Source: Ophiosphaerella korrae
Taxonomy: Eukaryota > Ascomycota > Dothideomycetes > Pleosporales > Phaeosphaeriaceae
Direction of reading: 5' to 3'
Length of the DNA stretch: 64,000 nt
Assembly (NCBI GenBank): GCA_028456385.1
Contig: JALNQF010000180.1
Location: 1-64,000, forward strand
Positions within the stretch are counted from its first letter, which is position 1. Each line of letters opens with the position of its first letter. A program made the position numbers and the translations under genes. Of the stretch, positions 34,918 to 46,400 are shown piece after piece. The notes beneath the pieces are model-generated. The model worked only from the letters and a program-made list of their open reading frames with translations. It searched no databases and had not been told where the DNA came from.

Positions 34918-36616
34918 ATGCCCATGAAAGACAAGGCTGTGCCTGAGGGTCAGCAAGTCGCAATCAGTGACAAACAACATGTTTTTATCTCGGCAGAGGA
35001 CAATATTGAGGTAGCTGAGACGGGTAGCGGGAATGGTACTCAAGCGGGGCCACAATCACTCGTCCCATTGAGAATGAAGCTCATTTCGATTCTGTTGGTG
35101 ACTGCGGTCGGATTTGGGTCCCATTGGAGCAGCGGAGTGACGGGTGCAATGAAGACCACATTGAAAAAGGTAAACGGGTGTTTTGTACTTTACTATTAGT
35201 TGTAAGATTAACGATAGCAATGGCAGAAACTGCACATCAATAATGCGCAATATGCGGTCCTAGAGGCAAGCGAGGATTTCATGAAGACGACACTCATCTT
35301 TGCAAGTGGTCTATTGACTGATCGAATTGGTGGTGCAAGTTAGTCAGTTTTCTTATAAAGCTGGGCGAATATTTTACTGATACGCCTTAGGTGCTATGCT
35401 TTGGGGCAACGTAATCTATAGCATTGGCGCCATCTTCATCGCTGCAGCTACCACCGTACGCTCATACCAATTCATGATCTTTGGGGTCGTCGTACAAGCA
35501 TTAGGCGATATTGCCACGCAAGTCGCACAATATAAAGTGTTCAGCTCCTGGTTTGCGCCATCAAATGGCTTCGCCTCTACGCTAGGACTGGAACTGGGCA
35601 TTGGGAAGATTGGATCATTCGTTGGGAAAGCGACAGCAAATGTGATTGCCAAAAAGACAGGGGATTTTTCCTGGGTCTACTGGACGGCCGTGTTCATGAA
35701 TCTATTCACCAATGTCATAACAGTAGTGTTTTGGTTCTTCACACGTTGGTGTCATAAAATGTATGCTGGCATGCAAGACCCTGCGACGGGAGAGAAGTTG
35801 ACTGAAAAGAGCAAGAAGTTTGAGTTTGGGAAAATGTTGAGACTTCCTTGGACATTTTGGAGCGTTGTTGGGTTCTCGCTTTTCCAAACAAGTACAGCAC
35901 TGATTTTTTCGCAGAACGCGACTGAGATGGCAGAACAACGCTTCAAGATTACAGCGATCAAGGCAGGTTGGTACTCAGCCATGTCGCAATATCTTGGCTT
36001 CTTCCTGGTCCCTTTGGTCGGAATGTTTGTTGACGTGCTTGGAAACCGGGTCAGCCTCATGCTCTTCTGTGGCTTAGGTATGCTGCTGTCCATGTGCCTG
36101 GCCGCATGGGGTCCAACTATCAGTGGCACGGCGGCATCGTTTGGCATCTACGCGGTAGCATCTTCATTTGGTCCTACTGTCATCATCGACAGCATTCGGA
36201 CGTCGATGAGGTACCAGGAGGTTTTTGGATCTGGCTATGCTGTCAAGATTGCCATCAACAACAGCATGAGTATCATCGTACGCATTGTCACAGGAGTCAT
36301 TCAGGACGCAGATAAGAACTCGTACGATAGGGTGGTAGTTGTGTATGTCGTTCTTGCGACCGGGTCTGTACTGGTGTCGAGCATTCTATTTGGGTACAGT
36401 TTTCGGACTGTGGATGTGGGCCAGTTGCAGTGGACGAAGGTGCAGAGACAGCGTAACGGCCAGCTGATCAATGGGCGCAAGGAGGTGGCTGAAAGCGAAG
36501 AAGGGCTTGCAAGGAATAGAAGGATGGGAATCGTGCTGTTCAGCGCATTGTTGCTCCTGATTGCTGGCGCGTGGGCGGCATATTTCTGGGGCGTGGCCAC
36601 AGGCAACAACAGCTGA
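34918..36616 (+). CDS. Major facilitator superfamily transporter
   Basis: Three exons: 34918-35169, 35227-35338 and 35391-36616, giving 529 residues. About 12 hydrophobic segments are visible, starting with LISILLVTAVGFGSHW and ending with VLFSALLLLIAGAWAAYFW. The first loop carries LKKKLHINNAQYAVLEAS, then TDRIGGASA, the counterpart of the MFS motif A (D-R-x-G). The pattern in TM1-2 (long loop, 'NAQY' before TM2) reminds me of the MFSD1/oligopeptide-like branch rather than of sugar or drug porters, but this is only an impression. A soluble, acidic 55-residue N-tail precedes TM1. The substrate is unknown. Both introns (57 and 52 bp) have normal ends, and removing them keeps one frame. The reading frame opens earlier, but the first ATG is at 34918 (a second at 34924). 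Confidence 0.87.
35170..35226 (+). other. MFS gene intron 1
   Basis: 57 bp, GTAAAC...GGCAG. It joins TTLKK to KLHINNAQY in phase 0; GATTAACG is the likely branch. Confidence 0.82.
35339..35390 (+). other. MFS gene intron 2
   Basis: 52 bp, GTTAGT...CTTAG, with TACTGATAC as branch. It joins TDRIGGA to SAMLWGN in phase 1. Confidence 0.85.
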
Positions 36617-36852
36617 GGTAGGAGCATGGCCACGTGATTGGGTTGGGGGTCTCGGCTCGAGTCCCCACCACCCCACCTGGCTTATCATCAAGATTATCGA
36701 AGCTCGTGTGCACCTTCCGTGTCGGGCGTCAGTCCTTCATGTATTGAACTAGTAAGACATGGCCGGACGTGGCCGCCGAAGACGCCGCACTTCTCGGCCT
36801 ATGTTCTAAATGAATTTCTCTTCTTCCTGCACGCGACACCACGTCCATAGCA

Positions 36853-37948
36853 ATGGCTGGCTCCACGGTCGAACAGGCAGTTGCCAAGGACGACTTGATC
36901 ATTCCCGCAAGTCCATTCCCCAGCTTGCCAACATGCACACTAGAGATAGGTGCTAACTGCCGCCTGACAGCTTATTGACTTTGCCCCCTTCCTCTCTAAT
37001 GACCCTGCTGCGAAGCAATCGACTGCCCAAGCCGTGCTCCAAGGTTTCCAGGGCGCAGGCTTCATCTACCTCAAGAACCACGGCATTCCTCCATCCGTTG
37101 TCTCTAATGTCTTCTCTCAGAGTGCCAAGTTCTTCACCCGCCCACAGCACCAAAAGGACGCCATGGCATGGTACTCGGCGGCCGCAAACCGAGGATACGT
37201 GGCACAGGGCCGCGAGAAGCTCGTTGTGTTGGAAGAGACGGGCACAGAAGAGGAGCTGCGCAAAATCGTGCCAGATTTGAAGGAGAGCATGGAGATTGGG
37301 CGCGACGATCAGCCCGAGACGCCCAACATGTGGCCAAGCGGAGACGATGACGCTGTCGTCTTCAGGAACGACATGGTGGCTTTTTTTCGGACATGTACCA
37401 ACCTACATATGCACGTCATGCGCGCCATCGCCCTGGGATTGGGTATAGATGAGAAGTGGTTCGATGGCTTCACAGACGCGGGTGATAATACCCTACGACT
37501 TCTGCACTACCCCAGCGTACCCAAGAGCATCTTCAAGCGGGATGATGGCCAACTGCAGGTCAGGGCGGGGGAACATAGCGACTACGGCTCCATCACGCTC
37601 CTCTTCCAAGATATCCGTGGTGGTCTGCAGGTTCGCTCGCCCAGGGGCACTTTTGTCGATGCAACACCTATACCAGATACCATCGTCGTCAATGCCGGCG
37701 ACCTTCTAGCGCGATGGTCGAATGACACCATCAAATCAACCAAGCACCGCGTAGTTGAGCCTCCATCCCGGCCTGAGGATGCGGACAAGGACACTTATCC
37801 TGCCCGCTATTCGATAGCGTACTTTTGCAATCCAAACTACGAACGAATGATAGAAGCAATACCAGGAACCTATGAGAGCACGGGGAGAAAGTATAGTGAT
37901 GTTACTAGTGGAGACTATCTGGTACAAAGGCTTACAGCAACATATTAA
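36853..37948 (+). CDS. 2-oxoglutarate/Fe(II)-dependent oxygenase (isopenicillin-N-synthase-like)
   Basis: The main exon is 36971-37948 and starts LIDFAPFLSNDPAAKQ, the usual N-terminal block (DFxPF) of the IPNS/DIOX_N family. Further on come the iron ligands H-x-D in GEHSDYGSITLLFQ (His codon 37574) and the distal His in STKHRVVEPP (37745), plus the 2OG-binding R-x-S in ARYSIAYFCNP (37805). The core is therefore intact. Members hydroxylate or cyclise small molecules; the substrate here is unknown. The start is the weak point. The nearest upstream ATG is 36853 (MAGSTVEQA...), and a phase-correct intron from 36880 (GTTGCC) to 36970 (CTGACAG, branch GCTAAC) would link it, giving 334 residues. 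However, the bases between also read plausibly as ...SPFPSLPTCTLEI, ending 20-odd bases before DFAPF. The true first exon is unsettled. Confidence 0.82.
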
Positions 37949-38459
37949 AATTGAATGAAACACATCATGTAAACTGATCGTACTGGTAGACATTTGCTGC
38001 TACTAAAATTGTAATCCAAAGAGAGTGCATGGTCCTGAAGTTATTTTTTCTCTGCCAGTCGAAACGTATTTTTTAATCTTTTTATTATTATCCTATAACA
38101 TCCCCTATCAAGAGCACTTTTTCGGTACTGCACTTTGAATATTTCATGATCGCAAAGTATGAGCAAATTCTCTCAGATAATCCCTTGTTGCAGCTCACAT
38201 GTTGCCGTTGTTAGTATGCTACTAAGTATTGTCGCTGTCGCGTAGTGGGGCCAAATCGCAATATACTAAACCGCTATCGCCCAACATACCTTCTTGGCGG
38301 TCTGGAAGGTTACATCGAGCATTGCGATCAGCATGCGGGGAAGAGCATCCTTGCTTGCCATGCCATAAAAGCACATAGGTCGGTGCGATAGCGCACATAC
38401 TACACAACAAAATTCATGTTCTTGTCTAGCTAACCTTCGAGTTGACTTCATTTGTGATT
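37949..38459 (+). promoter_or_regulatory. Intergenic region between the oxygenase and the GH20 gene
   Basis: Holds the oxygenase 3' end and the promoter of the secreted hexosaminidase. An AT-rich stretch (TTTTTAATCTTTTTATTATT, about 38068-38090) is the most obvious feature. No gene was found, and the short minus-strand frames have no ATG or domain support. Confidence 0.5.
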
Positions 38460-40714
38460 ATGTCTATAATCCAGCAATGGGCTTTTGTTATTACTTTTGG
38501 CTTGACGGCAGCGCTTCAATCGCTACCCCCCGTACGATGGACTAACACGAGCACGACAACACCCGGCTTTTCGCTCTTGGAATCCCCAAAAACGATATAT
38601 ATAGACAGTAAATTTTCACAAGTTCGGGACACGAAAGGTCTTACACTGATACCACCCTCGGCGTACAACTTTGCAGCGACCTTCGTCCAAGATCTCACAG
38701 TGCTCTTCGGTGGCAACTGGTCATTAGAAGAGGTTGATGTGTTGCCCACTTCTGGTATCATCCTCGGTCCATTTAGGGGCGACCTCAGTGAGCTCACGTA
38801 CGAGGATGGAATCGCGACTGAAGAAGGCTACGAGTTAGATGTTGCCAATGGTGTTGTCTATATTGGAGGCGCTGGGGCACGAGGAATGTTCTATGGCAGT
38901 CGCACGCTACTTCAGGAACTATTGCATGCAAATGGCTCCGCATTGCAATCAGGTCGTATCATGGATGCACCAGCATACGCCACACGTGGATTCATGTTAG
39001 ACGCCGGACGAAAGTGGTATTCAGCAAGCATACTTAAGGAGTTGTGTTCATTCGCCTCTTTCTTCAAAATGTCTGAGTTTCATTATCATTCCAGTGATAA
39101 CTACCCTCTCAATCGAGGATATAACGAGACATGGAATGAGGTCTTTTCTCATTTCTCGCTGTATCCCGAAAACAACACGGAGCTGCGTGGCATCATTCAA
39201 CGAAAAAATGAGACACTATCTCGCCGAGAATTTGAAGATTTCCAACGACACTGTGCAAATAGAGGCGTGACCGTTGTGCCCGAGATTGAAGCCCCTGGTC
39301 ATGCGCTTGCAATAACGAAATGGAAGCCAGAACTTGCGTTGGCAAAGAAGGACCTACTAAATCTTAGTCATCCAGATACTGTTCCAACAGTGAAGGCCAT
39401 CTGGTCAGAGTTTCTCCCCTGGTTTCAAACTAAGGAAGTCCACATTGGTGCAGACGAGTATGATCCAGAGCTCGCAGACGATTATATTAACTTCGTGAAC
39501 GAGATGGCAGAATTCATCAAATCTACAGCTGGAAAACGTATCAGGATATGGGGCACCCAGGAACCTTCAGAGACTCTCACCATCTCAAAAGATATCATTA
39601 TCCAGCATTGGCAGTATGGGCAATCAGATCCCGTTCAACTTCAGAACGAGGGCTACGACCTCATCAATTCCGAAGACTGGTGGGGCTACATGAGTTTGAA
39701 GAATGATCATAGTCCAATCTTCCCTGCGACATACCCACAGTTTTATAACGTCACACGGACTTTGAACTTTGCAAACTTAAAAGATTGGCAATGGGAGCCT
39801 TCAGTGTTTAATGCTGTGAATATAAGCCAGCAGCTTGAAACAGGGGCAAGTGGGAACAAAGGTGCGATATTAGCAGCCTGGAACGATAATGGTCCAGAAG
39901 CGACAACGCAACTTGAGGCTTATTATGCGATGCGTCAAGGCATTCCAGTGGCAGCCGCGCGGGCATGGTCTGGAAAGCGAGGCGTCATTATCAATGCGGA
40001 TACATTAAATGAAAGTCTTGCATTCTTGGTACGTTTACGTAGAGGAGAGATGGCGTTGTCTTATTTTACACACCTACGCATTCACGATATTCCATTCAAG
40101 CTAATCATACGTACTAGGCCCCAAAAGCACCCGGTCAAAACCTCGACCGCAGAATCTCTACCTCACAGAATGCACCAAATATCACTCCGCTCGTGAATTG
40201 GACACGGTCTCTATCTGACTCTAGTAAAGTCCTAATTGGAAAAGGCTCATATGGTCCCCCATATACACTCACCCTGGAGATTTCGTCCCCATTCGCGCTT
40301 TGTGGACCAGATACTTCCCTCTCTTTATCTAACGTTCCAGCCAAGAATACAAGCAACAAATCAAGTACACATCTCATATTTAAGACAACAGATAACTTCC
40401 ATTACCCCTTACGCTCCGTCTCTATTACCAATGGTCACGATCCAGGCCACCCTGGTAGAATCTGGTCGAACCAGACACAATCTTCACATATAACTGTACC
40501 TATTACGCTACCTACTACCTTGAGAATTCAAACTGATATAGTCAATGGTAGTCGGGTGTGGGTAGACGGGTTATTTGCGGGTCGATTTGAAGTATTTGTC
40601 TTCGGTGGGAGGAATCTACTTTTAAGTTGGAGCCAGATAGCACTTGTTGCACCTTTAGGTTATATTGAGGGAGGTATTAATACTTTATTATTAGAACGTA
40701 GTATAGTAGAGTAA
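38460..40714 (+). CDS. Secreted GH20 beta-N-acetylhexosaminidase-like enzyme
   Basis: Two exons, 38460-40028 and 40118-40714 (721 residues). The ATG at 38460 gives MSIIQQWAFVITFGLTAALQ, a good signal peptide. The frame opens 18 bases earlier but without an ATG. A GH20b-type N-domain (about 40-170: TEEGYELDV, GARGMFYGSRTLLQ) precedes the catalytic barrel, which starts with ATRGFMLDAGRKW. Family landmarks: FHYHSSDNYPL (206-216), EIEAPGHAL (275-283) and the catalytic pair in HIGADEYD (D332-E333), where the Asp positions the substrate acetamido group and the Glu is the acid. The C-terminal 200 residues form a beta-rich extra domain with many N-x-S/T sites. It would release GlcNAc or GalNAc from chitin oligomers or glycans outside the cell. 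It is longer than NagA-type enzymes (~600). The last ~60 bases are TA-rich, perhaps touched by RIP. Confidence 0.9.
40029..40117 (+). other. GH20 gene intron
   Basis: 89 bp, GTACGT...GTACTAG, with AGCTAATCA as the branch. Without splicing the protein ends early at a stop at 40194; splicing joins ESLAFL to APKAPGQNLDR and opens the C-terminal domain. Confidence 0.85.
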
Positions 40715-40799
40715 CTCCTAGGAAGATTAAAGCATTATTAAAGATAGGAGTAGTAAGGTAGCTAGAGGAAGTAGTTTAAAGTATAAGGGGCCCAGGCAC

Positions 40800-41447
40800 G
40801 AACGAGTGAGAACCCCGCACGTTATGCCGGATTCAAGTCTTGTTGAAATTTTGAGCAAGATTAGAAAGAATTTCCAAAGCTGGACGAAACAAGTTGGCTC
40901 TACGGTTACTTCCAAATCAGAGCTTAAAAATAGGCTGAAGATGACTTCACTGCCTTGACGATTAAAGAATTTGCCGCGAGTCTTGGCAAGGATTCGTTGA
41001 ATCAATTCATGATGTCCTATATCAGCTATTCGGTGAGAAGCTTACAAGGATGCTGGAAAACCAAAAGAAGAAGGACCTAGGGAAGCTAGCAAGGGAGTTG
41101 GAAAAACGTCCTGTTGGTGCTAGAGAGCTACGCCATTGCTCTTGCTGCATCATCAAGTCCCAGATAGGCTTGATACAAGTGGAGAGATCTCATTCGAATT
41201 CCCTTTTACAGTGTTCGGTATGGAACAATGCAAGAACGGTGTGATATCATTTGGGAACTCGTCTGTCTGTGACTTTCTGATACCCGAAACTCCAGCTGAA
41301 AAGCCTGGCTGTTCTGAAGCAGTCAACATGCCTGATGTATATGGAAAAGAGGTCGAGGACTTGTCTATCAATCCAACACCTGCAGAGATGCCTATGGCGA
41401 CTTTCCTAGATAACGAAGAGCTAATCGATTACAAGCAACCTTCATAA
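40800..41447 (+). pseudogene. Unrecognised relic with broken frames
   Basis: Several plus-strand frames carry gene-like composition but do not connect. From an ATG near 40824 a frame reads MPDSSLVEILSKIRK and stops at about 40957. A second frame overlapping it reads FTALTIKEFAASLGKDSLNQF. A third, open to 41447, ends NEELIDYKQPS after a stretch rich in Pro and Glu. The first two overlap around 40940 as if a base had been lost. No domain was recognised. It could be a decayed gene or a spliced gene whose introns I cannot place. It lies between GH20 and the pogo relic, where RIP-type erosion begins. Confidence 0.4.
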
Positions 41448-41532
41448 GATCAAGAACTTAAGTACGTAGCGTGGTTTACAAGCGAGTCGGCCACCCCACC
41501 AACGCTGCGCACCCATCCTATCTTGACGCGTA

Positions 41533-42308
41533 ATGGCTTTACACCACGCACCTCAATTGCCTTCAAATGAAGTAGATATTCAGCTCGCTATCGCATCTAT
41601 TGAAAATCAGCAAGTAGATAGCTCTAGGACTGCTGTTTTCTTATATAACGTTCCTAAATCAACGCTAAATAACTGACGCGCTGGTATCCCTACGCGACGC
41701 GATTGCTAGCCTAAACTCAAGGACGCTCAGCTAGCTAGAGGAGGAGGTAATAGTTGATTATATTCGTAACCTAGATTCTTGTAGTTTTACCCTAACTCTA
41801 GCTACTATACGTAAGATAGCTAAAAAGCTACTTACTTAGCGTAGAGGTAGCTTTATTAGTATCTACTAGGCGCGCAACTTTATTAAGTGTATAGATAGTC
41901 TTATAACGCGTTTTAATTACTTATAAAATAGGTAGTAAGCCTTATATAAAGACCTAGCAACTATAAGTAGTTAGATTAAGTAAGTATAGCGTATAAAAGC
42001 TAACGTAGTTTACAAGTAAGCTAGCTATATAAGTAAGTTAGCTACTTTACTAATACTATATACCTCTTTAAGCGTATAACTTAATAACGTAGTAGAGTAG
42101 AGAGTATATATTTATATAATAAATTAAGTAGTAGCTTTTCTATCTTTCTTATATATATATAAGTTATACTTAGTCTCTCTATACCTATAAAGTAGACTTT
42201 ACGTAAGATAACTTAATAAAGTAGTTTTAATAATTAACTAAAAAGAGTAAATAGTAGATATAGCTATCTAAGTAAGTACTAGGTATATATACCTAGTAGC
42301 TTACTAAG
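41533..42308 (+). mobile_element. pogo/Fot1-type transposase relic (N-terminal part), RIP-damaged
   Basis: From the ATG at 41533 the plus strand reads MALHHAPQLPSNEVDIQLAI, then VDSSRTAVFLYNVPKSTLNN. A stop stands where R or W is expected, followed by RAGIPTR, LAREEEVIVDYIRNLDSCSF, IRKIAKKLL and RRGSF, then FI..IDSLITRFN and ALYKDL. This is the order of the Psq-type HTH and the CENP-B-like HTH at the start of fungal pogo/Fot1 transposases (AI..I, VP.STL..R..G...R, EE..IV.YI..LD, FI.R...L, R...RA). TGA and TAG/TAA stops interrupt it. The DDE catalytic domain is not recognisable, and the sequence ends at the TACTA target site where element 3 is inserted. Confidence 0.75.
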
Positions 42309-42313
42309 TACTA

Positions 42314-42708
42314 TGTAATAGGGTTACCTATCGTTAACTACAAGTAACTACTAGGGTTATTAGTAAGTTAGAAGGTAATAGTAAAGGTTTATATATTAAT
42401 TAGTAAAAACTATAAACAATAGAATAATTCTTACGATATTAATATATTGTCGTTTGTAGTTAATAATTAAATTACTAATACTAACCTAATAATACGTATT
42501 TAGAGTAACTATAGATTATAGATTACTAATCTATTAATCTATAATTAATTCTTATCTATATACTTAATAGATTAGAGAATTATATTACGTATTCTAATTA
42601 TATATTATCTCCTAATTAAGGTTATTACTTTACTTATCCTATACTTTGTTAGCGCTTAAGTCTAAGCTAATTAGCTCTATTTTAATTTCTCTTATTATAC
42701 CTATAATA
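42314..42708 (-). repeat. Left (3') LTR of element 3
   Basis: 395 bp. It begins TGTAATAGGGTTACC and ends CCTATAATA on the plus strand. It is 52 bp shorter than its partner because of an indel in the TA-rich middle. Confidence 0.88.
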
Positions 42709-43026
42709 CTATTCCCTCTTTTTAGTAAGTTCTTATTTCTTTATCCTAGAGTAAAGGTTATTAATCTAGTTTCTTTATTAATATTAAGTTCTTTATCTTC
42801 TATCTCTATACTTACTAAGTTTACTCTTTATTATATTTAATTAGTAGACTACGTATTATACTATAGTATTATAATATTTCCTTATTCTTATTATAAATCT
42901 TCTAAGCTTTTATTAGTTTATCTTTCTTTAAAGTATAGTAAAGCTTATAAAGTATATATTTATACTAATACTTATTTATTATATAGTTTATCTAGTATAT
43001 CTCTAGTAGAGTATAAGTTAAAGATA

Positions 43027-43439
43027 TATTATAATAGTAATAAAAGAAATCGAGATAGAACTAATTAGTCCTAGTTCGATTACTAATAAAGTATAAGATA
43101 AGTAAAGTAATAACTTATAAGATAATAAACTTAATTAGAAAACTAACTATAATAAAGATATAGAATAAATTTATAAATTTATAATCTTAGTAAATATAAA
43201 GTTAGAAAGTACTAAAAGAGTACTAAGTATATAGTTAGTAAGGATGCGTATTAGAATAGTATTAGTAATCTAATTTCTAACCTAGAATACTAACACTTAA
43301 TATTATATATATAAATTAACTATTATTTATAGTTATTACTTAATTATAATATAAGCTTTTATTATTACCTTTAAATCTACTAATACTATAATAAGCTACT
43401 TATAGTTAATAATAAGAGAGCCTATTATAGTTTACTAAT
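43027..43439 (+). repeat. 5' LTR of element 2
   Basis: 413 bp. It starts TATTATAATAGTAATAAAAG (TG-to-TA at the end) and ends CCTATTATA. Preceded by AGATA. Confidence 0.88.
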
Positions 43440-46400
43440 TTAGTTATTAAAATAAGTAAAGTATAAGTAGTATATAGTCTAAGCTAATATAAAAGTAGAA
43501 AGTTTAACTAAGAAAAGAAGTAAAGTACTTCTAAGTAGTTATAAGTTAAAAAAAACTAACTAGGTAGTAGTTAAGATATACTTAAATAACCTAATTACTA
43601 AGAGAAGAGATATATAATTAATAATTAATACCCTAGAGATAGAAAATAAAGAACTATAAAATTATATTAACTAAAATAAAGCTTAGATTAAAGTAATTAT
43701 AAAAGGATAGAATATAATAGAATAAATTACGTAGAGACTTAAAATAAGTATAATAAAGAAGCTACCTAAAATACTTATACTTAAAAAGTTTAATAAAATA
43801 AGAGAGAAATTAAAACCTTTTATAGTATTAATATAACTTTAGATTAATTTATAAGTACTATACTTTAATACTAAAGAGAAAAAGATAATATATATTAGAA
43901 TATATCTTAAAGAAGATATAATAAAATAGTTTAAACCTTACTAGATATATTATATAATATATACTCTAAGAATATAAAAAGATAAATTAAAAGCTATTTT
44001 TAGAAGTTATAAATACTTTATAAAATAAATAAAAGTAGTATTTAAGAATATAGATAATACCTAATAAGCTAAAAAAAAGCTTAAGAAGCTTATATAATAT
44101 AAAAGTATTCTTAAATATATATTATAGTTTAAATAACTATTATAGAATATAGAATAAAATAAACTATTTTTAATATTATAATTTAAATAAAAACTAAACT
44201 TAATAATCTAATATAAAATAATTTATATAAAAAAACTAAAAATACTAAAAGCTTTAAAATACTAGGTAATATAAATTAATAATATTTTTTAAGAATAGAA
44301 AAAGAATAAGTATAGAGGGCTAACTTAGAATTATAATAAAAGAAACTCTATAATCTTTAATACTAATAAAGATAAAATAAAAAATAAAAATAAAAACTTT
44401 ATATACTTTAATTATAGTAAGAATAGCTACTATATAAAAAATTACTAGTTTAAAAAGAAAAAAGATAAAGTATACTATAAATATAAGAAACTAAAATACT
44501 TTATAAAAGATTATAGAAATAAAGATTTTAGAAAAAAAGCCTAGACTTTTTATTATAATAATAACTACTATATATATCTTTCTAGTAAGTAAAGAGTAAG
44601 ATAGTTTTTATAAAAGAATAAAGTAGTAGTAATAAAAGAAAGTAAAATAAAAGTATAGCTAGAAAAGATAGCTTATATAATAGACTTACTAATAAAAGAA
44701 TTAGAAAAAGAAGAGCTTTAAACTTTATTAATCTAAGCTAAAATACTAGTACTAGATAAAGAAACTACTATAGTTTTCTCTAAAAGACTAAAAAAAAATA
44801 AAAAATAAACTAATATAAAAAGTATAAAGTATACTTAGTTAAATATATATAGTTATAATAGCTATATAATAATAAATATAGTAGAATAAAATAAAGAATA
44901 GAAGTTAATTTAAAAATACTTACTAGTTATAAGTATAGAAAAAGTATATAAAGACTAAAAAGAATATAATTTTAAAAAGAAAAAGTTTATAATATTCTAG
45001 AAATAAATAGAGTAATATATAGTTATAGTAAGAAAAATACTTATATAAAGAGAATAGTAATACTTTATAAAAAAAAATAATAGATTAATAAAGCTTATAT
45101 ACTACGTATACTTATAGTATACTATATTTTAGTAATAATAAGACTTAGTATAGATAAATACTAAATAAGAGATAATAAAAAAATAGATCTAGAATATTTA
45201 GTATATAATAAGATATTATAAGTATTATACCTAAATATAAACTACTACTTATATAAAGAACTAAAAGTATAAAACTATATATAGCTAATATAAAATAAAA
45301 GATATAACTATATAAAAGTAATTTTAAAGAAAGAAATCTAAAGTTAGAAAAAAATTAGAATACTTAATAAAGAATATATATTATTTAAGCTAAAACTAAA
45401 ACTATCTAAAGAATATATTTTAAAAAAAGCTATAGTATAAGTATATATATAATAAATATCTAAAATATAAAAACTATAAATATAAAGTAAAGTAATAACC
45501 TTAGAAGAATAAATAATTTAAAAAATAACCTAAGTATAAAAAGTTAGAAAGTATAATAAGCTTATATATTATAAAATAAAGTACTTTCTAAAATAAAAAA
45601 GTATAAGTTATAATTATTAGTAGAGTTATAAAGAACTTTATATTAAAGAAGTTTATAAAAAAATAAAGAATATACTATATAATATAGAGATACTCTTAAT
45701 AACTAAGTATAATTAAAGAAAAACTATTCTAAGAACCTATTAGGTTTAAAATAGTCTTCTCTATACTAAAGCTAAAAGGTTTAGAAATTAAGAATATAGT
45801 TATAGATAACTAACCTAAAGATTAATTAGAAAATATAAAAAATTAGCTACTCTAAGAAAAAAATATTAAAAGCTAATATAAGTATATATAAAAGAGAGTT
45901 CTAGAAGAATATAAGAAGTAAGAGAAATAACTTATAAAACTAAATAATTACTTTCTAGAATACTAGCTATAAGACTTAGTAATAGATTTTAAAAAAAAAA
46001 AAAGTATAAGATAGAGCCTAGTTTATTAAATAACTAAAGAAGAATTAAAAATTAAATAAGTATTTATTAAAAATATAATAAAAAAAAGATAAAAATAAAA
46101 ATTCTAATCCTTAGTAGTATATAAACTTATCTTTATAGATAAAATATATATATATATATATATTAATAACTTTATATAAACTTTAAAAAGACTAACGTAA
46201 TTATAAATAAGAACTAGTATCTCTTACTCTATATAAATAAAATATAAAATAAGCTATAAAAATCTTAAATCTTTATAAAGCTAGATATCTAAAATACTTA
46301 CTATTAAATTAAGATTAAGAAAAGTAATAAATAGAAAATAGAATTTAGAATATAGTATAAACTATTTAAATATATAGTTATACTCTTTAGATTAATAAGT

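Noticed and set aside
36640..36670. tRNA-like B box (GGCTCGAGTCC) after the MFS gene
   Set aside because: No T-stem pairing and no acceptor or anticodon arm around it.
42646..42840. Plus-strand 64-codon hydrophobic open frame
   Set aside because: Lies in the LTR and 3' part of element 3, on the opposite strand; a composition artefact of TA-rich DNA.
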